The notes beneath the pieces are model-generated. The model saw nothing but the letters and a program-made list of their open reading frames with translations. It had not been told where the DNA came from and did not search any database. Made by a program: the position numbers and the translations under genes. DNA of 64,000 nucleotides from Porphyromonas macacae DSM 20710 = JCM 13914 (lineage in GTDB: Bacteria; Bacteroidota; Bacteroidia; Bacteroidales; Porphyromonadaceae): contig NZ_KB904153.1 in assembly GCF_000379945.1 (NCBI RefSeq), forward strand, positions 1 to 64,000, given 5' to 3'. Below are positions 17,672 through 26,539 of the stretch, in pieces (position 1 is the first letter of the stretch; every line of letters starts with the position of its first letter).

Positions 17672-18397
17672 ATGAAGCGTAAATTGCCGATAATTCTTTT
17701 TACTGCATTCTCTCTTGCATTCATCTTGGCTGTATATGCCATGATGTTTGATAACTCAAATCGCCATTCACCAAAACATAGTTTTTCAATGAAAAAAATC
17801 TTTTTATGCTCATCTTTTCATGATGTGGCTTCCCTTTTGCCCAAGTCTTTTTCTATTCCATTGAAAGGAAAGACGGTAGCATTCATCCCAACCGCAAGTA
17901 TCCACGAGGAATATACCCAATATGTTGAGGATGGAAAAGTGGCACTTGACTCCCTCGGGCTTGTCGTGAGGGAATTGGAAATTACGCAGCACGACACGAA
18001 GGAAATTGCACGGTGTCTGGAAGACTGCAACTATATCTATGTTTCGGGGGGCAACACATTTTTACTCATGAAGGAACTCAGAAGGACAGGAGCAGACAAA
18101 CTGATTGTCGAACAAGTGGAAAACGGCAAACCATATATTGGAGAATCGGCAGGAGCAATGGTTGTTTCTCCCAACATCGAATACGCCAGAAAGATGGATG
18201 TCCCTCCTTCACAGACTTCAGATTTCAAGGGGCTTAATATTGTGGAATTCTATCCCGTTCCACATTTTGGAAATTTTCCTTTTGAAGAGGAGACATGGTC
18301 GGTCGTGCAAGAATATATACACTTGCCATTGAAGCCAATTACTAACCAGCAAGCAATTGTCGTTGTGGGAGATAGTGTGACCATACGGCAAAAGTGA
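17672..18397 (+). CDS. Peptidase E-like protein (S51 family, class I glutamine amidotransferase-like fold)
   Basis: Peptidase E is a serine dipeptidase for Asp-X dipeptides. The nucleophile motif IGESAGAMV, the oxyanion segment YVSGGNTFLLM and a candidate catalytic His in PVPHFGNF are all present, as is PTASIHEEYTQYVEDGK. Two starts are possible: ATG 17672 gives a membrane anchor (KRKLPIILFTAFSLAFILAVYAMMF) before the domain, while ATG 17789 (MKKIFLCSSF) gives the usual cytoplasmic form of about 200 residues. I list the longer one because the hydrophobic N-terminus is uninterrupted and in frame. It lies in the accessory stretch next to a methyltransferase and a degraded mobile-element gene, so it could be transferred cargo. 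Confidence 0.78.
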   Translation: MKRKLPIILFTAFSLAFILAVYAMMFDNSNRHSPKHSFSMKKIFLCSSFHDVASLLPKSFSIPLKGKTVAFIPTASIHEEYTQYVEDGKVALDSLGLVVRELEITQHDTKEIARCLEDCNYIYVSGGNTFLLMKELRRTGADKLIVEQVENGKPYIGESAGAMVVSPNIEYARKMDVPPSQTSDFKGLNIVEFYPVPHFGNFPFEEETWSVVQEYIHLPLKPITNQQAIVVVGDSVTIRQK

Positions 18398-18462
18398 AAC
18401 AAACTTTATAAATAACAAATTCCAGTCGAACCTATATAGAAACAGAAATAAATCAGTGAACA

Positions 18463-19254
18463 ATGGAGTGCAATGATTTTATAGCAATCAACAGAAACAG
18501 TTGGAATCAAAAGACGGGGGAGCATTACAATTCAAATTTCTATGATGTCAAAGGATTTTTGGAAGGGAAGTCGTCACTTACCCCTATAGAATTGGAGTGT
18601 CTCGGAAACATAGAGGGAAAGAAAGTCTTGCACTTGCAGTGTCATTTCGGGCTGGATACAATCTCCCTGTCCCGTATGGGGGCTAAGGTTACAGGAGTGG
18701 ACTTCTCGGACGAAGCCATAGAGAGAGCTCGACTGCTTGCAGATAAATCAAGAACTGACACAAAGTTTGTCTGCTGTAATCTTTTTGACCTGCCCGAGTA
18801 TCTGGATGATTCGTTCGACATCGTCTTTACAAGTTACGGTGTCATCAATTGGTTTCCCAATCTCAAGGAATGGGGAGCAGTTATAAGAAGGTGTCTAAAA
18901 CCAGATGGAAAGTTTGTGATGGTAGAGTTTCATCCAATTCTATGGATGTTTGACACACGGTTTGAGATGATAGAGTCCGCTTATTCAAGGGAAGAACCCT
19001 ATATAAGCGTTTCTGAAACCTATACCGACATTTCGGGAACAGGTGGAGAATACAAAGAGATAACTTGGAATCATGGCTTGTGCAAAGTCTTTCAAGGTCT
19101 TCTGCATAGCGGTCTGCGCATAGTCGATTTTCAGGAATACGACCATTCGCCCTTTAATCTGTTTGGAAATATGCAAGAAGACAATGGAAAGTATCGTATA
19201 AAAGGTAAAGAAGGAATGATACCGATACTGTTTTCTCTCGTTGCTCAGGGATAG
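18463..19254 (+). CDS. Class I SAM-dependent methyltransferase
   Basis: The 263-residue protein has the Rossmann methyltransferase motifs: VLHLQCHFGLDTISLSRMGA (motif I) near 54-73, VTGVDFSDEAIERAR (motif II, acidic Asp binding the SAM ribose), DSFDIVFTSYGVINWFPNL (motif IV region) and LKPDGKFVMVEFHP. The C-terminal half has aromatic-rich insertions (WNHGLCKVFQGLLHSGLRIV). The substrate is unknown; soluble small-molecule methyltransferases of this type often annotate only generically. It follows the peptidase E gene by 65 bases, with an inverted-repeat terminator at 19279. Confidence 0.85.
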   Translation: MECNDFIAINRNSWNQKTGEHYNSNFYDVKGFLEGKSSLTPIELECLGNIEGKKVLHLQCHFGLDTISLSRMGAKVTGVDFSDEAIERARLLADKSRTDTKFVCCNLFDLPEYLDDSFDIVFTSYGVINWFPNLKEWGAVIRRCLKPDGKFVMVEFHPILWMFDTRFEMIESAYSREEPYISVSETYTDISGTGGEYKEITWNHGLCKVFQGLLHSGLRIVDFQEYDHSPFNLFGNMQEDNGKYRIKGKEGMIPILFSLVAQG

Positions 19255-19278
19255 ATACTGCTATAACACTGACGCAGA

Positions 19279-19324
19279 AGAATGGCATATAACGAGTATG
19301 TTGTTGCTTGCTATATGCCATTCT
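19279..19324 (+). terminator. Hairpin after the methyltransferase gene
   Basis: AGAATGGCATATA and TATATGCCATTCT are perfect 13-base arms around a 20-base loop, followed by ATTTTA. It lies 24 bases after the methyltransferase stop. Confidence 0.55.
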
Positions 19325-19522
19325 ATTTTACATTCTTCGCCCATGATTTACTTTTTGTACCCTGTTTTCATTCGGGAAAATCCTCTGGACTGACCTTTCC
19401 CACTGCCCCTTGAACCATGTGGCAATCGGCATTCTGTCCACGAGCAGGTGGAGTACGGTCTTTCTGTCCCTTTCCTCCCTGCTCACCTTCAAGCCTGCTT
19501 TCTCAACGGCGAACGACTGCCT

Positions 19523-20724
19523 CTACTTGCCCGATTGCAGTTTTCCTGTAACGACGAAGAGTTTGCCTTGCAGGAGTTCGTCCGTGTGTTTCCCTGACAA
19601 TCCGTCCGAACGGCAAAGCTTTTCGATACAGAGAAATTCGGCAAGCATGGGAAACCACTCCTTCGCCTTGTCGATGATGCGCCTGAGATTGCCGACCTCA
19701 CGCTGATGCAGTTCCCAGGTTACCGCCATCCCTACCTTCGTCCTGTTGCGGTTGCTCCGTATAATCCTGCTTAGGGGATGCGTATGGATGAGTTCGGGAC
19801 TGAACCACATACGGCTCTCTTTCTTTGTGGAGAGCGTACGGTGTTGAAGGGAAAAGAGGAAGGCAGGTATTTCCTGCTTTATCCTTTATAGAAAGTCCGT
19901 GTCGTCCTTTTCCATCCTCCCCACCTTCCTTACCCAATGGCGTGCTTCCCCTGCGTCGATGATGACAGGCAGACGCTCGTTGTTGGAGCATAGTACGAAC
20001 TTGGTGAAGAATGAAATCTCGTTCCTGTTCTTGCCCTTCGCTTCCACCTTGTAGGAGAGGGGCGTGCCGAGGTTCTTGAGCCGCTCGCTGTCCTCCCTGC
20101 GGTCAAGAAGTACCTCGTCCACTAAGGATGAGCAGTTTCCCTGTCCAGTCAAAATTGAACTGACTTCGGAGGTCCTCGTTGGTGTTGAAGGTTACATTGC
20201 TGCCGAAAAGGGTTTTGAGGAAATTGAGGCGTGTACTCTTGCCTGTGTTGCGTTCCTCAGATACGTGCAGCAGGATGGGCAGTTTCTGTACGGGGTGCAG
20301 GTAGAGCGGTTGCAGGTAGTCCATGCCAAGTTCGTACTGCTCTCCGAAGATGTGTATTGTCAATGCCTCTATATGGAGAAATGCAACTTGCTTCGGCCGG
20401 TGTCTCGTCGGCTCGTAGAGACAGAGGAAACTGCCTATCACGCGCTCATAGTTCACATGGTCGGTAATAGTGCAGAAACCGTTATATTTAAGGATGGTTG
20501 CCAAATAGTCTCTGCCGTAGCGTCTCGTTGTTCCACACGATGCGCTTCCTTACAAAACCGCGTCCGACGAGTGGCAGGCTTACCATCTTGTAGAGCGTTG
20601 TGCCCACACTGACGAAAGCCCCGTCCTCTTTCTCCTCTTTTCTTTTGCCGGGTGTTTCTTTCAACAGCCCGTCATTGTTTTTCTTATTCATTTCTTTCTT
20701 ACTTAAATGATTCATATATAGCAT
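19523..20724 (-). pseudogene. Broken mobile-element primase-helicase (DUF5906/VapE-like)
   Basis: Three frames on the minus strand join into one protein. The first frame (ending RKRIVWNNETLRQ) is followed by a second with DHVNYERVIGSFLCLYEP and the P-loop HVSEERNTGKSTRLNFL. A third carries EVLLDRREDSERLKNLGTPL and VLCSNNERLPVIIDAGEARHW, then a stop, then RMWFSPELIHTHPLSRIIRS. This matches the order of the primase-helicase carried by Bacteroidales mobilizable and conjugative elements. At least two frameshifts (near 20500 and 20120) and one nonsense codon (about 19887) rule out function. GC content here is clearly above that of the flanking DNA, supporting transfer. The stop side is ragged, so 19523 is approximate. 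Confidence 0.8.
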
Positions 20725-21282
20725 CGTGCAAAGTTGCGGACATCGTTCCGAAACTCACTTGTGAATAATGGTGTGGAACGGTGAAAGAAAAACAGCATGA
20801 AAAAACAGGGGTAAACAGAGAGGTACGGAGTGAGAAATATGAGAAACAGGGGGATAAATCGGTGGAGATTTAGTAAGGGCAATTGAAAAAAGAAAAAACA
20901 CACCGCAGGGGGTAGCCCTAGCGGAGAGGGGGAATGCGCATTACCCCGATGAGCAAAATGAACCTAAAGTTGAACATGGTTCGTTGGCACTCGGGTAGGC
21001 CAAAGAAGAAGTAATTATCTCTAAAGATTTTTCAATCACGAACTCAACCTCCCCAACTGTCGACTTTTTTCAGGACACGTCACCCCCTCCCTCCTTCTAT
21101 TAAATTAATGTAGATTTGAAGGTGATGTTTTTAGAAGAATATTTAATGAGATAAATATTCGTTGTGAAACCCACATATTGCATTATCTTATCTGTATTGC
21201 TCATCTTTAGGAATAAACAGGTCTGGACACAGAAAGAAAAAATGTATTTTTGTAAAGGTTACATGGAGGGTAACTTTTATTT
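20725..21282. other. Intergenic region between the pseudogene and the fur-like gene
   Basis: No gene seen. It holds a G-rich stretch (AGGGGGTAGCCCTAGCGGAG near 20910) and, near 21066, TTTTTTCAGGACACGTCA, which resembles the tail next to palindromic repeat copy A. The regulatory signal for the downstream operon is at 21245. Confidence 0.4.
21245..21252 (+). promoter_or_regulatory. -7 element for the fur-like/purA transcript
   Basis: TATTTTTG fits the Bacteroidetes -7 consensus TAnnTTTG and lies 31 bases before the ATG at 21283. Downstream, GTTAC and GTAAC flank ATGGAGG in the leader, a small dyad that could be an operator or only chance. Confidence 0.5.
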
Positions 21283-21762
21283 ATGCTTAGACAAGAGATT
21301 CATTGGGAAAAGCAATTCAAAGAGCTTTCCGGATGTTTGAAAGAGTTTATTACACTGAATAAATTAAGAAACACTCCGGAGCGTTATGAAATATTGGAAT
21401 CGGCTCTTGATCTTGAGTACACACATCCGGCTTTTAATGCTCAGATGCTTTATGCACATCACAGCACCCAGGGATATGTGGCCTCTCGTAATTCAATATA
21501 CAATGCGTTGAATTTATTTGAAGAAGCATCTATTTTAATTAAATTGCCGGAAACAGCCGAAGGAAGTAATTATTGCTTTACTTACCGCACATCCGGTAAC
21601 ATGCTCATGATTTGCAGGCGATGTGGAAATATTTCTTTTTATAAGCGCAAAAGGGAGCTGATTCAAATAAAGCATATTGTACCTCCCCGCTTTAATGTGA
21701 CAAATCCGGTAATCATTCTCTATGGGATTTGTATTAAATGCAAAAAAATAAAAAAGAAATAA
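21283..21762 (+). CDS. Fur-family regulator, divergent (metal-site residues missing)
   Basis: The winged-helix part is clear: NKLRNTPERYEILESALDLE, then SRNSIYNALNLFEEASILIKL, the recognition-helix region of Fur. A C-terminal dimerisation part keeps CRRCG near 107-111 and CIKC near 153-156, the structural zinc CxxC pairs. The His-rich sensing stretch normally just before the first CxxC (HHHxxC) is replaced by SGNMLMIC, so metal sensing is probably altered. Porphyromonas has a divergent Fur relative, Har, proposed to respond to haem; orthology cannot be tested here. The gene sits 27 bases before purA and is probably cotranscribed. Confidence 0.82.
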   Translation: MLRQEIHWEKQFKELSGCLKEFITLNKLRNTPERYEILESALDLEYTHPAFNAQMLYAHHSTQGYVASRNSIYNALNLFEEASILIKLPETAEGSNYCFTYRTSGNMLMICRRCGNISFYKRKRELIQIKHIVPPRFNVTNPVIILYGICIKCKKIKKK

Positions 21763-21789
21763 GAACGATAAATATAAACACCATACTCA

Positions 21790-23055
21790 ATGAAAAAAGT
21801 AGATGTACTCCTCGGTTTACAGTGGGGAGATGAAGGCAAGGGAAAAATAGTGGACGTTTTAACTCCAAAGTACGATATGGTTGCAAGATTTCAAGGAGGC
21901 CCTAATGCCGGTCACACCTTGGAATTTAATAGTGAAAAATATGTACTTCGCTCTATTCCCAGTGGAATATTTCAGGGTAATAAAATTAATGTAATCGGGA
22001 ATGGTGTGGTACTTGATCCGCTTTTATTTAAGGAAGAGTCAGAAGCTTTGGCAAAAAGCGGACACAACATAATCGAACGTCTGGTTATATCCCGTAAGGC
22101 TCATTTGATTATGCCTACACACCGTTTGCTCGATGCAGCCAATGAGAAAGCAAAAGGTGGGGCAAAGATTGGAACTACAGGGAAAGGTATTGGCCCCACT
22201 TATACCGATAAAGTTAGTAGAAACGGGTTGAGGGTTGGAGACATCGAGCATAATTTTGCTGAAAAATATGAGATGGCAAAAGCCAGACATATTAGAACAT
22301 TGAAAGCCCTCGACTTTCCGATAGAAGATAACGGTATAGAGGCCAAATGGTTTGAGGCTGTTGAATATCTGAAGCAGTTTAAGTTTGTCGATAGCGAATT
22401 TCTGGTTAACAATGCTTTGGTTGGAGGTAAATCCGTTTTGGCCGAGGGTGCTCAAGGTTCGTTGTTAGATATCGACTTTGGCTCCTATCCTTTTGTGACG
22501 TCGAGTAATACGGTCTGTGCCGGCTGTTGTACGGGTTTAGGTGTTGCACCTAAAAATATAGGTGAGGTATACGGTATTTTCAAAGCTTACTGTACACGTG
22601 TTGGTGCCGGTCCTTTCCCCACCGAATTATTTGATGAGACAGGAGACCGGATGTGTAATATAGGTCATGAATTCGGTTCTGTTACCGGTCGTAAACGTCG
22701 CTGCGGCTGGATTGATCTGGTCGCCCTAAGGTATACTTGTATGCTCAATGGTGTTACCAAACTTATTATGATGAAAAGCGATGTGCTGGATACCTTCAAA
22801 ACAATTAAGGTATGTGTGGCATACGATATTGATGGAGAGGAGACCCGGGAATTTCCTTTCGAATTGAATGAAAAAGTAAAACCGGTCTACATCGAATTGC
22901 CCGGTTGGGAGCAGAAACTTTCCGGTTTGCGAGAGGAAGATCAACTCCCACAAAATTTCAAGAACTACATTAAATTTATCGAGAAGGAATTGGGAATACC
23001 TGTTTACATCGTATCCGTGGGGCCGGATCGTGAAGAAACAATCATCCGCCATTAA
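21790..23055 (+). CDS. purA: Adenylosuccinate synthetase
   Basis: Catalyses IMP + aspartate + GTP to adenylosuccinate, the first committed step from IMP to AMP, in the cytoplasm. The N-terminus VDVLLGLQWGDEGKGKIVDVL contains the signature QWGDEGKGK phosphate-binding loop; FQGGPNAGHT follows at about 35-44, GTTGKGIGPTYTDK at about 128-141, and AEGAQGSLLDIDFGSYPFVTSSN at about 218-240. Length 421 agrees with the family. Transcription with the Fur-like regulator just upstream is likely; folC starts 29 bases after its stop. Confidence 0.98.
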   Translation: MKKVDVLLGLQWGDEGKGKIVDVLTPKYDMVARFQGGPNAGHTLEFNSEKYVLRSIPSGIFQGNKINVIGNGVVLDPLLFKEESEALAKSGHNIIERLVISRKAHLIMPTHRLLDAANEKAKGGAKIGTTGKGIGPTYTDKVSRNGLRVGDIEHNFAEKYEMAKARHIRTLKALDFPIEDNGIEAKWFEAVEYLKQFKFVDSEFLVNNALVGGKSVLAEGAQGSLLDIDFGSYPFVTSSNTVCAGCCTGLGVAPKNIGEVYGIFKAYCTRVGAGPFPTELFDETGDRMCNIGHEFGSVTGRKRRCGWIDLVALRYTCMLNGVTKLIMMKSDVLDTFKTIKVCVAYDIDGEETREFPFELNEKVKPVYIELPGWEQKLSGLREEDQLPQNFKNYIKFIEKELGIPVYIVSVGPDREETIIRH

Positions 23056-23084
23056 TCGAATCTGCACCATTCATTAAAAATCGA

Positions 23085-24386
23085 ATGAGTACAAGGTATG
23101 AAGAGGCTGTTGAGTTTCTTTATAATTCAACACCTGTGTTTCAGCATGTTGGAGCATCCGCTTATAAGCCGGGATTAGAAACGGTGCTTGCTTTGGATAG
23201 GTATTATGACTATCCTCATCGAGCATTTCGGAGTATACATGTGGCAGGTACGAACGGAAAGGGTTCTACTTGCCATACTTTGGCCTCTGTTTTTCAGGAA
23301 GCCGGATATAAGGTGGGGTTATTTACATCTCCTCATCTGGTAGATTTTCGTGAGCGTATCCGCGTAAACGGAGAAATGATTTCCGAAGATTATGTTTGCA
23401 ATTTTGTTGATACGTGCAAACCTTTGGTGAAAGAATATGCACCTTCTTTTTTCGAGTTGACCACCCTCATGGCTTTTTGTTATTTCAGGGATTGCAACGT
23501 GGATTATGCCATTATCGAGGTTGGTATGGGCGGACGTTTGGACAGTACTAATATTATCAGTCCGATTCTTAGCATTATTACCAACATCTCTTTGGATCAT
23601 ACGCAGTTTCTTGGGAAAACTTTACCTGCAATTGCTTCGGAAAAAGCCGGTATCATCAAGGAAGGCATACCCGCAGTAATCGGTGAGGCAGAAGATAGTG
23701 ATGTGCGCAATGTATTTATAGAGAGAGCCGCCGAAGTACAGACCGAAATCTTTTTTGCGGATCAGTTGCAGGGATATCGATACAGGAGATCGGCTAACGG
23801 TCGATGGCAGTATACGATGCCGCATATCAGAAGTATCGATGGCGAATTGATGGGAGAGGTTCAATGGTTGAATGCTCGAACCGTGTTGATGGCTATTGAA
23901 GTTTTGTCATCCAAATGCGGAGTAAGGCTGTCAGTACAGGAAATTATTGATGGTTTTGCGCGGGTAACTCGAAATACCGGACTTATGGGACGGTGGCAGA
24001 TTATACAAAATCGTCCGCTGGTTGTGTGCGATACTGCGCATAATGAAGGTGGAATCAAGGAGGCAGTGGCACAGCTTGAACACACCCCGCATTGCAAACT
24101 GCACATAGTGTTTGGTATGGTAAGCGATAAAGATGTGGACGCAGTGCTAAGACTATTGCCGCAAGATGCCGTTTATTATTTTATAAGCCCGAATATAAAA
24201 AGAGCTCTTGATGCAGAAGAACTTTCACAAAGAGCTTCTGTATATAACCTTAGAGGAGAAACTTTTAATACCATTGCAAAAGCCTATGAGACCGCTTTGG
24301 CGCAAGCAAAGCCGGAAGACATTATCTATGTAGGTGGGAGCAATTTTGTTGTATCAGAATTTATTATTCATTTAAAAAAACTTTAA
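23085..24386 (+). CDS. folC: Bifunctional folylpolyglutamate synthase / dihydrofolate synthase
   Basis: Adds glutamate to dihydropteroate and to reduced folates using ATP. Diagnostic segments are HVAGTNGKGSTCHTLASVF (P-loop, about 48-66), GLFTSPHLVDFRERIRVNG, YAIIEVGMGGRLDSTN, ITNISLDHTQFLG, EKAGIIKEGIP and, in the C-terminal Mur-ligase domain, VVCDTAHNEGGI. Length 433 is typical. The gene ends one base before the MFS transporter start, so the two are cotranscribed; whether the transporter relates to folate is unknown. Confidence 0.96.
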   Translation: MSTRYEEAVEFLYNSTPVFQHVGASAYKPGLETVLALDRYYDYPHRAFRSIHVAGTNGKGSTCHTLASVFQEAGYKVGLFTSPHLVDFRERIRVNGEMISEDYVCNFVDTCKPLVKEYAPSFFELTTLMAFCYFRDCNVDYAIIEVGMGGRLDSTNIISPILSIITNISLDHTQFLGKTLPAIASEKAGIIKEGIPAVIGEAEDSDVRNVFIERAAEVQTEIFFADQLQGYRYRRSANGRWQYTMPHIRSIDGELMGEVQWLNARTVLMAIEVLSSKCGVRLSVQEIIDGFARVTRNTGLMGRWQIIQNRPLVVCDTAHNEGGIKEAVAQLEHTPHCKLHIVFGMVSDKDVDAVLRLLPQDAVYYFISPNIKRALDAEELSQRASVYNLRGETFNTIAKAYETALAQAKPEDIIYVGGSNFVVSEFIIHLKKL

Positions 24387-24387
24387 T

Positions 24388-25818
24388 ATGACAGAATTTG
24401 TAAAAAAGACGATGAGGGATAACCCCAAATCGCGCTGGACGGCACTCGTCCTATTGGCATCCATGATGTTTTTTGCTTACATGTTTGTGGATGTACTTTC
24501 ACCTTTACAAAGTTTACTTCAGGAAACCAGAGGGTGGGATCCTGTAGCTTATGGTAACTTTGCCGGCTCGGAAATGTTTTTGAATGTCTTTTTCTTCTTC
24601 CTTATTTTTGCCGGTATCATTTTGGATAAAATCGGTGTGCGGCGCACTGCGATCTTGTCCGGTGTTGTAATGGTTATCGGTGCTTTTATTAAATATTTTT
24701 CCGTTTCTTCCTTATTCCCGGGCAGTGGGGTAGAAACATGGTTTAACAACAACCTGAATCTTCCTGCAGCCTGGTGGAATATCACCCCGTTTTTTCAAGG
24801 AATGCCCGCGTCGGCCAAGATGGCAGCCGTGGGTTTCATGATATTCGGTTGCGGTGTCGAAATGGCAGGTATAACCGTATCACGGGCTATTGTAAAATGG
24901 TTTAACGGCTATGAGATGGCTCTTGCCATGGGTCTGGAAATGGCTATTGCACGTATCGGAGTGGCCATCATTGTTGTTCTCAGTCCGGTATTGGCTTCGT
25001 TAAACGGAGTAGATGAAGTTTCCCGTCCTGTGTTGGTTACAGCTTTCCTCATTTTAATTGGTCTCCTTTGCTTCGTTTTCTATTTTATGATGGATAAGAG
25101 ATTAGACCATCAAATAGGCGCATCCATTGAAGAGAAAGATGAACCGTTCCAGCTTAAAGACCTCGGACGTATTTTTTCATCTAAAACATTTTGGATTGTA
25201 GCCCTTTTATGCGTGCTTTATTATTCTGCGATTTTCCCTTTCCAGAAGTATGCTATCAATATGCTTCAGTGTAATCTGGGTATTACTGCAAAAAATGCCG
25301 GTATGATTTTCTTCTTCTTCCCAATCGGAGCTGCTATTATTACTCCTTTCCTGGGAAACTTCCTGGACAAAAAGGGTAAGGGAGCCACAATGCTTATTTT
25401 CGGTGCAGTTTTGATGATTACATGTCACTTGATTTTTGCTTTCCTGCCGAATTTTGGAGGTGCGTCTACTTTTGTTGCATTCTTCGCAATCGTGTTGCTG
25501 GGCATTTCGTTCTCATTGGTGCCTGCCGCACTTTGGCCTTCTGTACCTAAATTGGTGGATGGTAAAATATTAGGTTCGGCCTATGCTGTGATATTCTGGA
25601 TTCAGAATATCGGTCTCTATTCTTTCCCTATGATTATTGGAAGCGTACTTCGCAATTCCAATCCGGGCATCGAGGATCCTTTGAAATATAACTATACCAA
25701 GCCCATGCTTTTGTTTGCTGCTCTCGGTGTTGCAGCTCTTCTTCTGGCTCTTTGGCTGAAGGTTGAAGACAAACGAAAAGGATATGGTCTTGAGGAGCCC
25801 AATATCAAATCAAAATAA
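24388..25818 (+). CDS. MFS transporter, substrate unknown
   Basis: A 476-residue protein with about twelve membrane segments in two halves separated by a charged loop (DKRLDHQIGASIEEKDEPF, about 232-250). The first half has FFFLIFAGIILDKIGVRRTAILSG, the major-facilitator motif A equivalent between helices 2 and 3, repeated in the second half as FLGNFLDKKGKGATMLIFGAV. The overall pattern recalls oxalate/formate or nitrate-type antiporters, but no substrate residue set is obvious. It follows folC by one base and ends before a strong inverted repeat at 25829. Confidence 0.85.
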   Translation: MTEFVKKTMRDNPKSRWTALVLLASMMFFAYMFVDVLSPLQSLLQETRGWDPVAYGNFAGSEMFLNVFFFFLIFAGIILDKIGVRRTAILSGVVMVIGAFIKYFSVSSLFPGSGVETWFNNNLNLPAAWWNITPFFQGMPASAKMAAVGFMIFGCGVEMAGITVSRAIVKWFNGYEMALAMGLEMAIARIGVAIIVVLSPVLASLNGVDEVSRPVLVTAFLILIGLLCFVFYFMMDKRLDHQIGASIEEKDEPFQLKDLGRIFSSKTFWIVALLCVLYYSAIFPFQKYAINMLQCNLGITAKNAGMIFFFFPIGAAIITPFLGNFLDKKGKGATMLIFGAVLMITCHLIFAFLPNFGGASTFVAFFAIVLLGISFSLVPAALWPSVPKLVDGKILGSAYAVIFWIQNIGLYSFPMIIGSVLRNSNPGIEDPLKYNYTKPMLLFAALGVAALLLALWLKVEDKRKGYGLEEPNIKSK

Positions 25819-25828
25819 TGTATTATTA

Positions 25829-25886
25829 ATTGCTAATATCCCGTCCAAAATTCTGTAATGCCTGATTAGGACGGGACATTAGCAAT
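25829..25886 (+). terminator. Long-stem hairpin after the MFS gene
   Basis: ATTGCTAATATCCCGTCC pairs with GGACGGGACATTAGCAAT, 18 positions with one mismatch, around a 22-base loop. It lies ten bases after the stop. A T-rich stretch follows only 20 bases later, so it may act as a terminator or an mRNA 3'-end stabiliser. Confidence 0.6.
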
Positions 25887-25923
25887 AACGAGAAGAAAAA
25901 CTTTATTTTTTTAATTACACCTA

Positions 25924-25954
25924 TTGCGTAGTTAAATTATCTTCTCTATCTTTG
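25924..25954 (+). promoter_or_regulatory. Promoter of tRNA-Gln
   Basis: TTG at 25924-25926 and TATCTTTG at 25947-25954 with a 20-base spacer match the Bacteroidetes sigma-ABfr consensus (-33 TTTG, -7 TAnnTTTG). It ends 38 bases before the tRNA. Confidence 0.65.
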
Positions 25955-25991
25955 CACCGCATTCAAGGATAAAACGAGTGCTTTTAGAGGA

Positions 25992-26064
25992 TTGTCTCAT
26001 GGTGTAATGGTAGCACAACAGATTTTGGTTCTGTTTGTCTAGGTTCGAATCCTAGTGAGACAAC
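25992..26064 (+). tRNA. tRNA-Gln (anticodon TTG)
   Basis: Acceptor arms TTGTCTC and GAGACAA pair perfectly. The D-loop has GGTGTAATGGTAGCAC, the anticodon stem-loop ACAGATTTTGGTTCTGT presents TTG, and the T-arm TAGGTTCGAATCCTA is canonical. CCA is not encoded, as usual in Bacteroidetes. Isolated tRNA with its own promoter and terminator. Confidence 0.95.
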
Positions 26065-26070
26065 ACAAAA

Positions 26071-26097
26071 AGGGGAGGACATTGTCTTCCCTTTTTT
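26071..26097 (+). terminator. Terminator of tRNA-Gln
   Basis: GGGAGGAC pairs with GTCTTCCC across a short loop, preceded by an A run and followed by TTTTTTG; a classic intrinsic terminator seven bases past the tRNA. Confidence 0.8.
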
Positions 26098-26194
26098 GTA
26101 TTGTCTCTATTACGTTTTGCTTTTGAATTTTTATCTATTCTTATGCAAATCGATATAAGGTAAATATCATTCTGTTTTTTACTGCATTTTGTTT

Positions 26195-26220
26195 TTTAAG
26201 TTGAGATATCTCAACTTAAA
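26195..26220. repeat. Perfect 26-bp palindrome
   Basis: TTTAAGTTGAGAT is followed directly by its exact complement ATCTCAACTTAAA. The right half-site recurs exactly at 41673-41685, just before the tgt promoter. It could be a protein-binding operator; no T run follows, so a terminator is unlikely. Confidence 0.6.
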
Positions 26221-26460
26221 GTATCGCTTTCGGATAGCTCTTATATAGGACTCAGATATTCAATGAGATGAGAGTCGAACTTTTATTTCCCCATCCTTTT
26301 CATTTGGTTATAGCTAATATTCCGATAAGAGTATGGTTGAAACACCTTATGAAAGTCGGCTACATATCGCTTACATTGAACTAATATTATTCTTAAAATA
26401 CTGTTAAATGTACAACGATCAAAGCTTTATTTTATGTTTTCATTAAAAGTACTATTTCCG

Positions 26461-26468
26461 TATCTTTG
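26461..26468 (+). promoter_or_regulatory. -7 element for argS
   Basis: TATCTTTG matches the Bacteroidetes -7 consensus, 72 bases before the ATG. No convincing -33 TTTG is at the right distance. Confidence 0.5.
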
Positions 26469-26539
26469 TAAGCTAATAGCTGCATTCCGGCTTCTTGCCC
26501 TGCTGGCTGTATGAATAGCTAATAAACAAATCATTATAT

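Larger units (their letters stand above)
26098..26539. other. Intergenic leader region before argS
   Basis: No gene seen in 440 bases. It contains a perfect 26-bp palindrome at 26195 and a promoter element at 26461, leaving an argS leader of about 70 bases. A C-rich patch (CTTCTTGCCCTGCTGGC near 26490) lies in the leader; no attenuator or T-box could be recognised. Confidence 0.4.

Noticed and set aside
19410-19706. 98-residue plus-strand ORF after the methyltransferase
   Set aside because: Antisense to the tail of the primase-helicase pseudogene, with no supporting motif.
20064-20612. 182-residue plus-strand ORF in the 20-kb region
   Set aside because: It is antisense to the recognisable primase-helicase pseudogene.
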